From Eubacteriales bacterium (GTDB taxonomy: Bacteria; Bacillota; Clostridia; Acetivibrionales; JANLFN01), in assembly GCA_024655885.1 (NCBI GenBank), contig JANLFN010000010.1, forward strand, positions 48,634-112,633: a DNA stretch of 64,000 nucleotides, given 5' to 3'. The notes beneath the pieces are model-generated. The model was not told the origin of the DNA. It made no database searches and worked only from the letters and a program-made list of their open reading frames with translations. Below are positions 45,238 to 53,215 of the stretch, in pieces (the stretch's first letter is position 1; every line of letters starts with the position of its first letter). Made by a program: the position numbers and the translations under genes.

Positions 45238-46506
45238 GTGAATTGTAAGCTGTCGAGCAAATGTAAGCCCTTTGTTTTATCGGTTGTTATTACCGCCCTT
45301 TTGACCACGGCTGCCGGTTGCGGGGCCGGAAAGGACACGGCCGGCCAGGAGGTTAAAAAAGTAAAGGTAACAACGGCTCAAGTCTCATCTATTCATATTG
45401 ATGTGGAATATTCAGGCAAAATAAAACCCCTTGAGGAAGTGGTGGTGTCTCCCAAGATCGCCGGGAAGGTTTCGGAAATAAAAGCGGATGTGGGCGATGC
45501 CGTGGAAAAGGGAAGCGTGCTTTTTACACTGGATAAAGAGGATGCGGACGCCTTATACCGGCAGTCCCAGGCCAACCTTGATAGCGCCAATGCCAACCTT
45601 GAACGCACCGGGGGCTCCGCCCTGTCCCAGCAGGTTTTGCAGGCGGAATCCGCCCTTCAGCAGGCCCAGGTGCAGTATGACAACGCAAAAAGCCTGTATG
45701 AAAAAACCAAAGCGCTGTATGACGGGAATGCGGTATCCAAGCAGCAGCTGGACGATGTGGAATCCGGGTTTAAAAATGCGGAAATCCAGCTCAAGACGGC
45801 CCAGGACAATTTGACGCTGCTTAAAGAAAAGGCAGGCCCCCAGTCGGTGAAGGTGGCGGCGGCCCAGGTGGAACAGGCCAAGGCTTCCATGGAGCAGGCT
45901 TCCATACAGCTCAAGAATACCGAAGTGACTTCTCCCATTTCCGGGGTGGTTTCGGTGAGGAATGTGGACGCAGGAGAACTAATATCCAGCGCAGTTCCGG
46001 CTTATACCGTCATTAACACCAAGACGGTATTGATTGAGGTGAACGTACCCGACAAAATCGTCGGCAAGGTGGTGAAGGGACAGGCGGTGAAGGTTCGCAT
46101 CAGTGCCCTTGAAGGGCGGGAGTATGAAGGCACCGTGGATGTGGTCAGCCCTTCGGCGGATGTAAAAACCCAGTCTTATACCGTAAGGGTCAAGGTGGAC
46201 AACACGGCGGGAGAAATCAAGTCCGGCATGTTTGCCAGGGTTTTGCTCCCTGCGGAGAGCAAGGAAAAGGTGCTGACGGTTCCCAACGAGGCCATTGTGG
46301 TGGAGAATGGGGTCCAATACGTCTACACGGTTTCGGAGGGCAAGGTGAAAAAGAAGGCGGTGGGGACAGGCGTTTCGGATGGTAAAATCACCGAAATTAC
46401 AGGGAATTTGAATGAGGGAGATTACGTAATTACCGAGGGGCAAAATTTCTTAAGCGACGGAGAGCCGGTAAACGTGGAGGTTTCCGGCCCGGAGGCTAAG
46501 CCGTAG
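45238..46506 (+). CDS. RND adaptor lipoprotein (membrane fusion protein)
   Basis: 422 residues. Signal sequence with lipobox LTTAAGC, predicting an outer-leaflet lipoprotein. Biotinyl-lipoyl-like halves (KPLEEVVVSPKIAGKVSEI and VTSPISGVVSVRNVDAGE) flank a long alpha-helical hairpin rich in Gln/Ala, then a beta-barrel (GMFARVLLPA). Start chosen at GTG 45238, seven bases after GAGGTG. It couples the pump to the wall side; with no outer membrane, its partner is unclear. Confidence 0.9.
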   Translation: MNCKLSSKCKPFVLSVVITALLTTAAGCGAGKDTAGQEVKKVKVTTAQVSSIHIDVEYSGKIKPLEEVVVSPKIAGKVSEIKADVGDAVEKGSVLFTLDKEDADALYRQSQANLDSANANLERTGGSALSQQVLQAESALQQAQVQYDNAKSLYEKTKALYDGNAVSKQQLDDVESGFKNAEIQLKTAQDNLTLLKEKAGPQSVKVAAAQVEQAKASMEQASIQLKNTEVTSPISGVVSVRNVDAGELISSAVPAYTVINTKTVLIEVNVPDKIVGKVVKGQAVKVRISALEGREYEGTVDVVSPSADVKTQSYTVRVKVDNTAGEIKSGMFARVLLPAESKEKVLTVPNEAIVVENGVQYVYTVSEGKVKKKAVGTGVSDGKITEITGNLNEGDYVITEGQNFLSDGEPVNVEVSGPEAKP

Positions 46507-46560
46507 GGAAAGGCCGGCTTTTGAGCAGGGCAATAATTTATATAAGATAAAGGGTTGCAT

Positions 46561-47010
46561 ATGGAGAGCAGAGATCAATTTATACAATTGGACGAGGTGT
46601 TGCTGTTTTTTCCGGCTTTATTAAAAAATTTCATTGACCTTATCTTTAAAAGCCTGGACGACAATACCCCGAGAACCTATATCGCCATCCTTTTGGTTTT
46701 GCAAAAGGATGGCCGCCAGCCCATATCCACCATCGCCGAGAGGCTTTCGGTAGCCAAGCCCAATATGACGCCTATTGTTAAAGACCTGATAAAGAAAGGC
46801 TGGATAAAAAAAGGCGTCCATCAGTGGGACCGGAGGATTGTGAATGTGGAGCTGACCGAGACGGGGGAAGAGTATCTAAATAAGACGGTAGACAAGCTCA
46901 ACCTGATTATAAGGCAGAAATTGTCCATCCTCTCGGAGGAAGAATCCCAGGAGCTTTTTAGGTCCATTAATAGTTTGATTATCCTGGGAACTAAAATTAT
47001 AGGGGAGTGA
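46561..47010 (+). CDS. MarR-family transcriptional regulator
   Basis: 149 residues. Winged helix: QKDGRQPISTIAERLSVAK (recognition region), KDLIKKGWIKKGVHQWDRRIVNVELTETG split over the wing. Likely controls the upstream pump in response to a ligand. Start at ATG 46561 with AAGGG six bases before. Located downstream of the operon it probably regulates. Confidence 0.88.
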   Translation: MESRDQFIQLDEVLLFFPALLKNFIDLIFKSLDDNTPRTYIAILLVLQKDGRQPISTIAERLSVAKPNMTPIVKDLIKKGWIKKGVHQWDRRIVNVELTETGEEYLNKTVDKLNLIIRQKLSILSEEESQELFRSINSLIILGTKIIGE

Positions 47011-47018
47011 GGACACAG

Positions 47019-47054
47019 GCGCCAGGCGGGTGTGGGAATGCACCGGCCTGGCGT
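47019..47054. terminator. GC-rich hairpin between convergent genes
   Basis: CGCCAGGC (47020-47027) pairs with GCCTGGCG (47046-47053), with inner GTG/CAC pairing. No T-run, so it may be a weak terminator or an mRNA-end structure between marR and the opposing DUF350 gene. Confidence 0.5.
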
Positions 47055-47160
47055 CCGCAATTTCCGGATTTCCCATCCCTTTGATTTACGCACGGCAGCT
47101 ATCCCAAAAATGAGTTTGCATTCACCATAGAATTCACAAAAAGTCGTTTTTCAGGGAAAA

Positions 47161-48054
47161 CTACTTGATAAAGCTTATGACCACGCCGGCAATACTGATG
47201 TAAAGAGCGCATTGGCCTATGGCCGCGCCCACGCTGTCCTGCTCGTACACTTCCTTCCAGATGTCCACCCCCAGGATTTTTGAAAATACGGCTTTGAATA
47301 TAAAGGAGAAAATTCCCAGAATCCCAAGGCTTATGGCGGATAAAAGCAAAAGCTCGGGGAAATTGAATTCCTTTTGCATTTCCACAACATTGCTGAGAAT
47401 CATTTCTACGGCAAATATAAAGCCCACCAGAGCGGTTCCGGCAGCCGCGTTGTTATCCACAAATATTTCTTTCATCAGGGTGGTCCTGTAGCGCAGCACA
47501 AAGGTGTAAACCGCAAAGGCGGCCAGGGTAAAAATGAGTATGTTTCCCGCCCTTAATACCGAAGCGGCGAAAAATTCGGGCATAAAATCCAGGAACCTTA
47601 TGAGGCTTACAAAAATAATGGAAAGAGCGGCTGAAAAGAGAGAGGCGGCCGTGTTTCTCTGCCGGTAGATCTCGTTGTTCAGGTTAATGCTGCCTTCGTG
47701 GTCGCTGGGGCTGATGATTCTGACAATGCCGTCCGAGAACAGCCTTAAAATGGTGAAGAGAACAATATAAACCACCGCATATCCGATGCATATCAAAAGA
47801 TCCAGCAACAGCACCGTGCTGGCGGAGCCTTCGACGGCCTTGGCGGATAGATACAGCGTGGGGAAAATGAAAGCGCCTATGAACTCCACCCAGGCCGCCA
47901 GGTTGTCTTTTTCAAACAGGGCTTCACCCAGGCGGATGGTTCTCAGGATGACATGGTTGTAGAGCACCCAGCCCAGGACAAAGCCGATCAGGATGATGGA
48001 AAAAGTGAATAGCGAGTTGCTGACAAAAAACTTTAAAAATCCGGTATAATCCAT
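47161..48054 (-). CDS. DUF350-type membrane protein (two repeats)
   Basis: 297 residues, about eight helices. Two DUF350-like halves: the first around GEALFEKDNLAAWVEFIGAF, the second around VDNNAAAGTALVGFIF. E. coli YjfL has one such domain; here it is duplicated in one chain. Start at ATG 48054 with AAAGGAGG seven bases upstream. Lies 17 bases after the YjfK-like gene. Function unknown; associated in many bacteria with YjfK-type and PspA-related genes of envelope stress. Confidence 0.75.
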   Translation of the reverse strand: MDYTGFLKFFVSNSLFTFSIILIGFVLGWVLYNHVILRTIRLGEALFEKDNLAAWVEFIGAFIFPTLYLSAKAVEGSASTVLLLDLLICIGYAVVYIVLFTILRLFSDGIVRIISPSDHEGSINLNNEIYRQRNTAASLFSAALSIIFVSLIRFLDFMPEFFAASVLRAGNILIFTLAAFAVYTFVLRYRTTLMKEIFVDNNAAAGTALVGFIFAVEMILSNVVEMQKEFNFPELLLLSAISLGILGIFSFIFKAVFSKILGVDIWKEVYEQDSVGAAIGQCALYISIAGVVISFIK

Positions 48055-48071
48055 GAAAAATCCTCCTTTGG

Positions 48072-48656
48072 TCATTTTGAGGTCGGATAAAATTTATAAA
48101 AAATATCTTCTATGATTTCACCTGTAAAAATTCTGAACATCCCCGTCTCTTTCCACAGTTCAATATTCAAGAACTCGGTTCTCCCGTCAAGCTCCCTTTC
48201 ATAGTCCCACAACGTAACGCCCACCGCCTTTTCCACCTGGTCCGATTCGATATCGTAGACCTTGGCGTGACCCGACACCCCGTCAATTCTATCCTCGTGG
48301 TCAGGCATGACGCATCTTCTGTATTCATCCCCCTGGGGGGTTGTGAGATACAACTGGCCGGCAACCTCCAGGAAATCTTCAGAAAAGGGGATGGTATCGG
48401 CCAAGCTGAAAAGGTATGTCTCGGGCCGGTTGTTATTCCGGGGGAATACCTCAAACACATATTCCTCCTCTTCGGTATTGGACTGCAGGAGGTATCTGGA
48501 ATAGCTCCTGTCGCCGAAGGTGAACTCGATTATTTTTTTAAACCTGTAGAGGCCCGAGTCCTTCAGCTTGCCTATATGAAACTCTATAATGGAGCTTCTT
48601 GTCACATTTAAAGGGTTAAAAACCTTTGTTATTACCTTATCATCCCGGTCAAACAT
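48072..48656 (-). CDS. YjfK-like (DUF2491/DUF4178-type) protein
   Basis: 194 residues, soluble, no signal peptide. Beta-rich pattern with HIGKLKDSGLYRFKKIIEF, EEEEYVFEVFPRNNNRPETY and WDYERELDGRTEFLNIELW, which recalls YjfK/DUF2491 or DUF4178 proteins next to DUF350 genes. Start at ATG 48656 with AAAGGAG six bases before. The neighbouring DUF350 gene supports the assignment; sequence alone is weak evidence. Role unknown, perhaps a cytoplasmic partner of the membrane protein. Confidence 0.5.
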   Translation of the reverse strand: MFDRDDKVITKVFNPLNVTRSSIIEFHIGKLKDSGLYRFKKIIEFTFGDRSYSRYLLQSNTEEEEYVFEVFPRNNNRPETYLFSLADTIPFSEDFLEVAGQLYLTTPQGDEYRRCVMPDHEDRIDGVSGHAKVYDIESDQVEKAVGVTLWDYERELDGRTEFLNIELWKETGMFRIFTGEIIEDIFYKFYPTSK

Positions 48657-48702
48657 ATTTTTCTCCTTTCCGGTGTTTTTTGACATAACCGATTTTTATT
48701 TC

Positions 48703-48774
48703 ATTCAAAATGTTAAAAAGCACATCTATGATTGTCGTGTTCCGCTTCTAAAAGCGAATTCTGCTACGGGGCAC
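48703..48774 (-). repeat. 72-bp duplicated leader element, copy 1
   Basis: 61 of 72 positions equal copy 2 (hand alignment, no gaps). On the minus strand: GTGCCCCG, then a CGCTT/ttag/AAGCG hairpin, then CACGACAATCATA and a T-rich tail. It lies 46 bases before the YjfK-like start and directly after the Ser-rich gene stop. Confidence 0.75.
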
Positions 48775-48775
48775 A

Positions 48776-49834
48776 TCAGTATATATTGCTGCTTGACGGC
48801 CTTCTGGGACGGGGCTTTGACAGTCCCTTGATTACCAGGACCACACCTGAGGCAATAATCACGATAACAATTATTGTGGTGACAGGGCTGCCGTTTGTGG
48901 CCGGATGCCTGTCGGTATAGTATATGTTGTCCAGATGGCTCTGCTGGTAATCGTTTGAAAACTGAAGGTCAGGGTCGGTATCCGGGTCCAGGTAGGATTC
49001 GTCCCTGGCAATATTCTGGGCTTCCATGGCCCTGACGGCATTTTCCCTTGCCGCAAAATCAGCGGGGGCAAAATAATCCCTGTAAGGATAGATGTCCAGC
49101 CAGTGGTGATACCAGAACAGGTCGGAGGCCCGCAGCAAAAACCAGAGGTCCCAGGGACCCACAAAAGCGGAACCGTATGTGATGGGTCCACCGAAATAAA
49201 ACGTATTGTAATTGGTCCTCACAGGCCGGGCATCAAAGGCGGATATCCTCTGGGCCCTTGTATTCATGGCGTCTTCAAAGTTCATGCGGTTATTGACCCG
49301 GTAATTGGTATTCATCGCCGAGTCGTACACTTTCTTTTGCTCATCGTTCAGCTTTTGTTGGTATGCCTTGTAGCTGCTTCGGGAAATTTCCTTTTTATAC
49401 TGCTCCTGCATATAGGAAGTCTTTGCGGTATTCGCCGTTTTTGCCGTACTTTTTGAGCTCCCGGTGGAAAACGAGCCGGGAACACTTCTGGCCGAATCGC
49501 CGGAAGAAGAGGACTTCCTGGAAGCAGAAGAGCCGGTATAGCCTGAACTGCTTTTTGACGAATTACTGAAGACCCCTGCCGAAGATCCGGCACTGCTGCT
49601 TTTAGAGGAGGAAGAACCGGAGAATCTTCCGCTGCTTTTGGAGGAGGAGGAACCGGAGAATCCCCCACTGCTCTTGGAGAAGGAAGATCCGGAGTATCCT
49701 CCCGCACTCCGTGAAAAGGAACTCTTCCCAACGCTGCGCCCCCCGGAAATGCGCGCCCCCTTTGCAAAGGCCGGATTGGACTGGGAGAAGACAAACACAG
49801 CTATCAGTAAAAGGATAAATACATTGCGCCTCAC
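48776..49834 (-). CDS. Secreted Ser-rich repeat protein with C-terminal anchor
   Basis: 352 residues. Signal peptide (FILLLIAVFVFSQSNPAFAK), then about 110 residues of low-complexity Ser/Gly/Lys with a 12-residue repeat SGSSSSKSSGGF (36-bp DNA tandem, about 49594-49702), a charged helical region, an aromatic segment (WFLLRASDLFWYHHWLDIYPY), and a membrane helix near residues 320-338 (TTIIVIVIIASGVVLVIKGL). GTG start at 49834 with AGGGGG eight bases before. Probably anchored by its C-terminal helix, with most of the chain outside. Compare the Ser-rich YjfM of E. coli next to yjfKL. Confidence 0.7.
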   Translation of the reverse strand: MRRNVFILLLIAVFVFSQSNPAFAKGARISGGRSVGKSSFSRSAGGYSGSSFSKSSGGFSGSSSSKSSGRFSGSSSSKSSSAGSSAGVFSNSSKSSSGYTGSSASRKSSSSGDSARSVPGSFSTGSSKSTAKTANTAKTSYMQEQYKKEISRSSYKAYQQKLNDEQKKVYDSAMNTNYRVNNRMNFEDAMNTRAQRISAFDARPVRTNYNTFYFGGPITYGSAFVGPWDLWFLLRASDLFWYHHWLDIYPYRDYFAPADFAARENAVRAMEAQNIARDESYLDPDTDPDLQFSNDYQQSHLDNIYYTDRHPATNGSPVTTIIVIVIIASGVVLVIKGLSKPRPRRPSSSNIY

Positions 49835-49879
49835 ACTTTTTACCCCCTAGCGGTTTTTAACATAACAGATTTCTGGTGC

Positions 49880-49951
49880 ATTCAAAATATTAAAAAGCAC
49901 ATTTATGATTGTTGTGCCCTGCTTCTGAAACCGGATTCTGTTGCGGGGCAC
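49880..49951 (-). repeat. 72-bp duplicated leader element, copy 2
   Basis: Located 46 bases before the Ser-rich gene start, the same spacing as copy 1 before the YjfK-like gene. GTGCCC and GGGCAC form the outer stem here. It overlaps the lipid kinase stop by one base. Confidence 0.75.
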
Positions 49952-50835
49952 TAATTTCTGGTAAACACTTTTATGGCCCTGTTGATGAATGTCACGGCAA
50001 TGGGCAGGCTGGGCCCCTTTTCCCCGTCAACACTCAAAATAACGTTGCTGCTGCCTTTGACCCGGCAGGTGCGGGTCTTCAGCAAAGTGACGTTTTTATC
50101 ATCCAGCGTGTCATTGGTTAAAACCCTAAAAAACAGTACCGCCATATCCATATGGGAACAGTTTTTAACCAGCACGATGTCCATTAAGCCGTCGGATACG
50201 TCCGCTTCCCTGACAAGGTTGGGAAATCCTCCGCCGTGCTTGCCGTTCAAAATAACAAACAGCAGGACCTGCTCCTTTATGGTGTCCGTATCCGTTTGGA
50301 TTTCAACGTTGAACGCATTTATACCCGGCACTTCGCCGATGGCTTTCAGGTAATAGGCAAAGGGGCCCAGATTCTTCTTAAGCTCATGGTTGGTGTTAAA
50401 GGATACATCCACAAAAATGCCGCCTGCACAGGTGTTCAAAAAATACCTGTCGCCGTTGATCAGGCCTGCGTCCACATCCGAAGTGTTTCTCGACAGGATG
50501 ATGTCCAGGCACTCCTCCAGGGAAGACGGTATCTGCAGGCTCCGGGCAAAATCATTGCAGGTGCCCGAGGGGATGATTCCCAGTGGAAGGTTGAGGTTGC
50601 TTTTCAGCAGGGCATTGACTATCAGGTTCAGTGTCCCGTCGCCTCCCGCAGCAATCACATAGGAATAGCCGCCGTCGTGCAGGAGCTGTTGGAGCATGTC
50701 CTGTTCTTCTCCTGCCAGCCTGTAAGGCTGAAGCAGGACGCCGTTATCCTGGAACCTGCCGATGATGCTGCTCAACCTGCCGGAGATGTGGTGATCCCCG
50801 GATATGGGGTTGTATACGAAAAGAGCCCTTTCCAC
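49951..50835 (-). CDS. Diacylglycerol/lipid kinase (YegS/DagK-like)
   Basis: 294 residues. VYNPISG, AAGGDGTLNLIVNAL (nucleotide site), GIIPSGTCNDFARSL, and C-terminal beta-sandwich with DVSDGLMDIVLV. Phosphorylates a lipid alcohol such as diacylglycerol for recycling to phosphatidate. GTG start at 50835; GGAGG eight bases before. First gene of the minus-strand group, so it may drive transcription of the Ser-rich, YjfK-like and DUF350 genes. Confidence 0.9.
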   Translation of the reverse strand: MERALFVYNPISGDHHISGRLSSIIGRFQDNGVLLQPYRLAGEEQDMLQQLLHDGGYSYVIAAGGDGTLNLIVNALLKSNLNLPLGIIPSGTCNDFARSLQIPSSLEECLDIILSRNTSDVDAGLINGDRYFLNTCAGGIFVDVSFNTNHELKKNLGPFAYYLKAIGEVPGINAFNVEIQTDTDTIKEQVLLFVILNGKHGGGFPNLVREADVSDGLMDIVLVKNCSHMDMAVLFFRVLTNDTLDDKNVTLLKTRTCRVKGSSNVILSVDGEKGPSLPIAVTFINRAIKVFTRN

Positions 50836-51030
50836 CCGAACTTTCCTCCATTTTAAGTATTAGGAAGCATGACGCTTTTCAGGCAATTGTACTATAAAAT
50901 ACGGTGTATTGAAGTTAATGTCTGACCGGACGACAAATAATATAACTTATTTTACCCTCTTCCTCTCCATCTATTTTATAACATTTATTTATCCAGGTAC
51001 AGTCAAAACGTACAACTCCACCGGTAATGC

Positions 51031-51059
51031 TTTCTAAAAAACTATGTTCATGTTATAAT
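51031..51059 (+). promoter_or_regulatory. Promoter of the FAD oxidoreductase gene
   Basis: Extended -10 TGT-TATAAT (51051-51059), weak TTTCTA at -35 with a 17-base spacer, 54 bases before the ATG. Confidence 0.55.
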
Positions 51060-51112
51060 AATATTTGCGGTTAAGACAGGGATTATTTTATATTAATTGA
51101 GGAGCGCGGATA

Positions 51113-52504
51113 ATGAGCGATAGGATGAAATACGACGTAGCCATCATCGGGGGAGGAACGGCAGGTATTTTTGCCGCCTATGAGCTGGTGGAGAAAAATC
51201 CGGCCTTAAAAATCGTGATGATCGAGCAGGGCAACAGGATCAGCGATAGGATCTGCCCCATCGTTAAAAATAAAATAAAAGACTGCATCGGCTGCAAAAC
51301 ATGCAGCATTATGAGGGGCTTTGGAGGTGCCGGCGCCTTTTCGGACGGAAAATTCAACTTTACCACCGAATTCGGCGGATGGCTGACCGATTATATATCG
51401 GATGAAGATGTCATGGATTTAATCAATTATGTAGATAAGATAAATGTCAAGTTCGGTGCCACCACCGAGACGTATTCCACTTATACCGAAGAGGCCAAGG
51501 CCATTGAAAAAAAGGCTCTGGAAAATGATCTGCACCTGCTGCAGGCATCGGTTAAGCACCTCGGGACCGAAAACAACTTTAAGATACTTACCAGGCTGTA
51601 TGAATACCTGGACAGCCGCATTACCATTTTATGCAATACCATGGTCAAACAGATTTTACCTGAGGACGGGGGCTACAAGCTGGACTGCGGTGAAGGCGGG
51701 ACCATCGGGTGCCGCTACCTTGTGGCCGCTCCCGGCCGGTCAGGTGCGGAGTGGTTCGCCAAACAGTGCAGGGACCTGAAGCTGAACCTGATAAACAACC
51801 AGGTGGACATCGGGGTAAGGGTGGAACTGCCGGCCAAGGTGTTTGAGCACATTACCGACGTGCTCTATGAGGCAAAGCTGAAGTACAGGACCAAGCAGTA
51901 CGGCGACATGGTCAGGACCTTCTGCATGAATCCTTACGGGCATGTGGTAACCGAAAATACGGACGGGATTATAACCGTTAACGGCCACAGTTATTCCGAC
52001 CCTTCTCTCAGAAGCCAGAACACCAACTTTGCCATACTGGTGAGCAACCGGTTTACCCAGCCCTTTAACGAGCCGTACCGGTACGGAAAACATATTTCCT
52101 CGCTGTCCAACATGCTGGGTGGAGGGGTATTGGTTCAGAGGTTCGGAGACCTGATCAAAGGGGCCAGGACCAATGAGCACAGGTTAAGCCAGAGCTTTGT
52201 AAAACCTACGCTGAAGGCTACTCCGGGAGACTTGAGCCTGGTATTGCCAAAGAGGCATCTGGACAATATCATTGAAATGATTTACACCCTGGATAAGCTC
52301 TGCCCCGGCATAACCAACCATGACACGCTGCTTTACGGCGTGGAAGTCAAGTTTTACAGCGCCAGGCTGGAGCTGACCAATGAGCTGGAAACCCAGCTGA
52401 AAAACATGTTTGCCATTGGAGACGGCGCCGGCATAACCAGGGGCCTTTCACAGGCCAGCGCCAGCGGTGTGTTTGTTGCCAGGCGGATCCTGGAGAGAGT
52501 GTGA
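51113..52504 (+). CDS. FAD-dependent oxidoreductase (COG2509-type)
   Basis: 463 residues. Dinucleotide-binding AIIGGGTAGIFAAYELVE at the N-terminus, then RICPIVKNKIKDCIGCKTC, whose CxxC region is typical of the family, and RGFGGAGAFSDGKFN. C-terminal FAIGDGAGITRGLSQA closes the FAD site. It reduces or oxidises an unknown substrate; members are common in Clostridia and annotated only as FAD-dependent dehydrogenases. Ends nine bases before the convergent Nudix gene. Confidence 0.85.
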   Translation: MSDRMKYDVAIIGGGTAGIFAAYELVEKNPALKIVMIEQGNRISDRICPIVKNKIKDCIGCKTCSIMRGFGGAGAFSDGKFNFTTEFGGWLTDYISDEDVMDLINYVDKINVKFGATTETYSTYTEEAKAIEKKALENDLHLLQASVKHLGTENNFKILTRLYEYLDSRITILCNTMVKQILPEDGGYKLDCGEGGTIGCRYLVAAPGRSGAEWFAKQCRDLKLNLINNQVDIGVRVELPAKVFEHITDVLYEAKLKYRTKQYGDMVRTFCMNPYGHVVTENTDGIITVNGHSYSDPSLRSQNTNFAILVSNRFTQPFNEPYRYGKHISSLSNMLGGGVLVQRFGDLIKGARTNEHRLSQSFVKPTLKATPGDLSLVLPKRHLDNIIEMIYTLDKLCPGITNHDTLLYGVEVKFYSARLELTNELETQLKNMFAIGDGAGITRGLSQASASGVFVARRILERV

Positions 52505-52512
52505 CCCGCTGC

Positions 52513-52926
52513 TCAGGGTACGGCCTTTTGACTGTATTGGCGGATAAACGGGATGAACTGTTCGGGCAAATCCATACCAGGCAGTTCATTCCGCTCAACC
52601 CAGGCAAATTCCTCGTGCTCGCTGCTTAAGATTACATTTCCCGTGTCAAGGCGCCCTTCAAGGATCAGGTAGATTACCTTTACGGCGGGAAGTTCGGATT
52701 CTGCGGTTCCTGCCACGTGTTTCAGGGTGATGGCGAGTCCTGTCTCTTCCGAGACCTCTCTTAACAGTGCTTTGTCAAAACTTTCGCTGGGCTCGATTTT
52801 ACCGCCCGGCAGGTCCCATTTTCCGGCATTTGCTTTTGAACTGGCGGATCGTTTCAGCAGCAAATACCTTCCGTTTTCGTCCTGTATCATCACTTTAACG
52901 GATAAGGCAAAAGGTTTTCCCGGCAC
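52513..52926 (-). CDS. Nudix hydrolase
   Basis: 137 residues. Complete Nudix box: GKIEPSE followed by REVSEETGL, with Gly, Glu, Arg and paired Glu in place. MutT-like hydrolase of a nucleoside diphosphate derivative; VKVMIQDENGRYLLLKRS suggests an NTP-cleaning or ADP-sugar role, but substrate cannot be read. The start has AGGGAGGAG upstream. Convergent with the FAD gene. Confidence 0.9.
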   Translation of the reverse strand: MPGKPFALSVKVMIQDENGRYLLLKRSASSKANAGKWDLPGGKIEPSESFDKALLREVSEETGLAITLKHVAGTAESELPAVKVIYLILEGRLDTGNVILSSEHEEFAWVERNELPGMDLPEQFIPFIRQYSQKAVP

Positions 52927-52956
52927 AAAAAACTCCTCCCTGCTTTCTTAATGCTG

Positions 52957-53032
52957 ATTCTTTGCTTAAACTCACAGTACCTCATTAAACCTGCAATAAA
53001 GGAAAAGGCTGGATGAAGTTTAAGCAAAGAAT
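52957..53032. repeat. 16-bp perfect inverted repeat with 44-base spacer
   Basis: ATTCTTTGCTTAAACT (52957-52972) and its exact complement (53017-53032). It lies upstream of the Nudix gene (minus) and of the EAL gene (plus). Could be an operator pair, a small insertion element or a hairpin. No ORF inside. Confidence 0.65.
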
Positions 53033-53165
53033 GTGCGAACTTTTTATATTTGAATATGAATTGCTACAATTATACCACATACACGTCTTCCATTAACTAC
53101 TCTTTTTCCGAAAAACATTTGCATCCATTATTAATGCTGAAATATAGCGCCTATAGGAAAAATTA

Positions 53166-53174
53166 TGCTATAAT
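53166..53174 (+). promoter_or_regulatory. Extended -10 promoter of EAL protein gene
   Basis: TGC-TATAAT at 53166-53174, 41 bases before the ATG; no -35 match at 17 bases. Confidence 0.5.
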
Positions 53175-53215
53175 ATGAATCAAATGGCTGGGTGGAAGCT
53201 TGATCGAGGTAGGGC

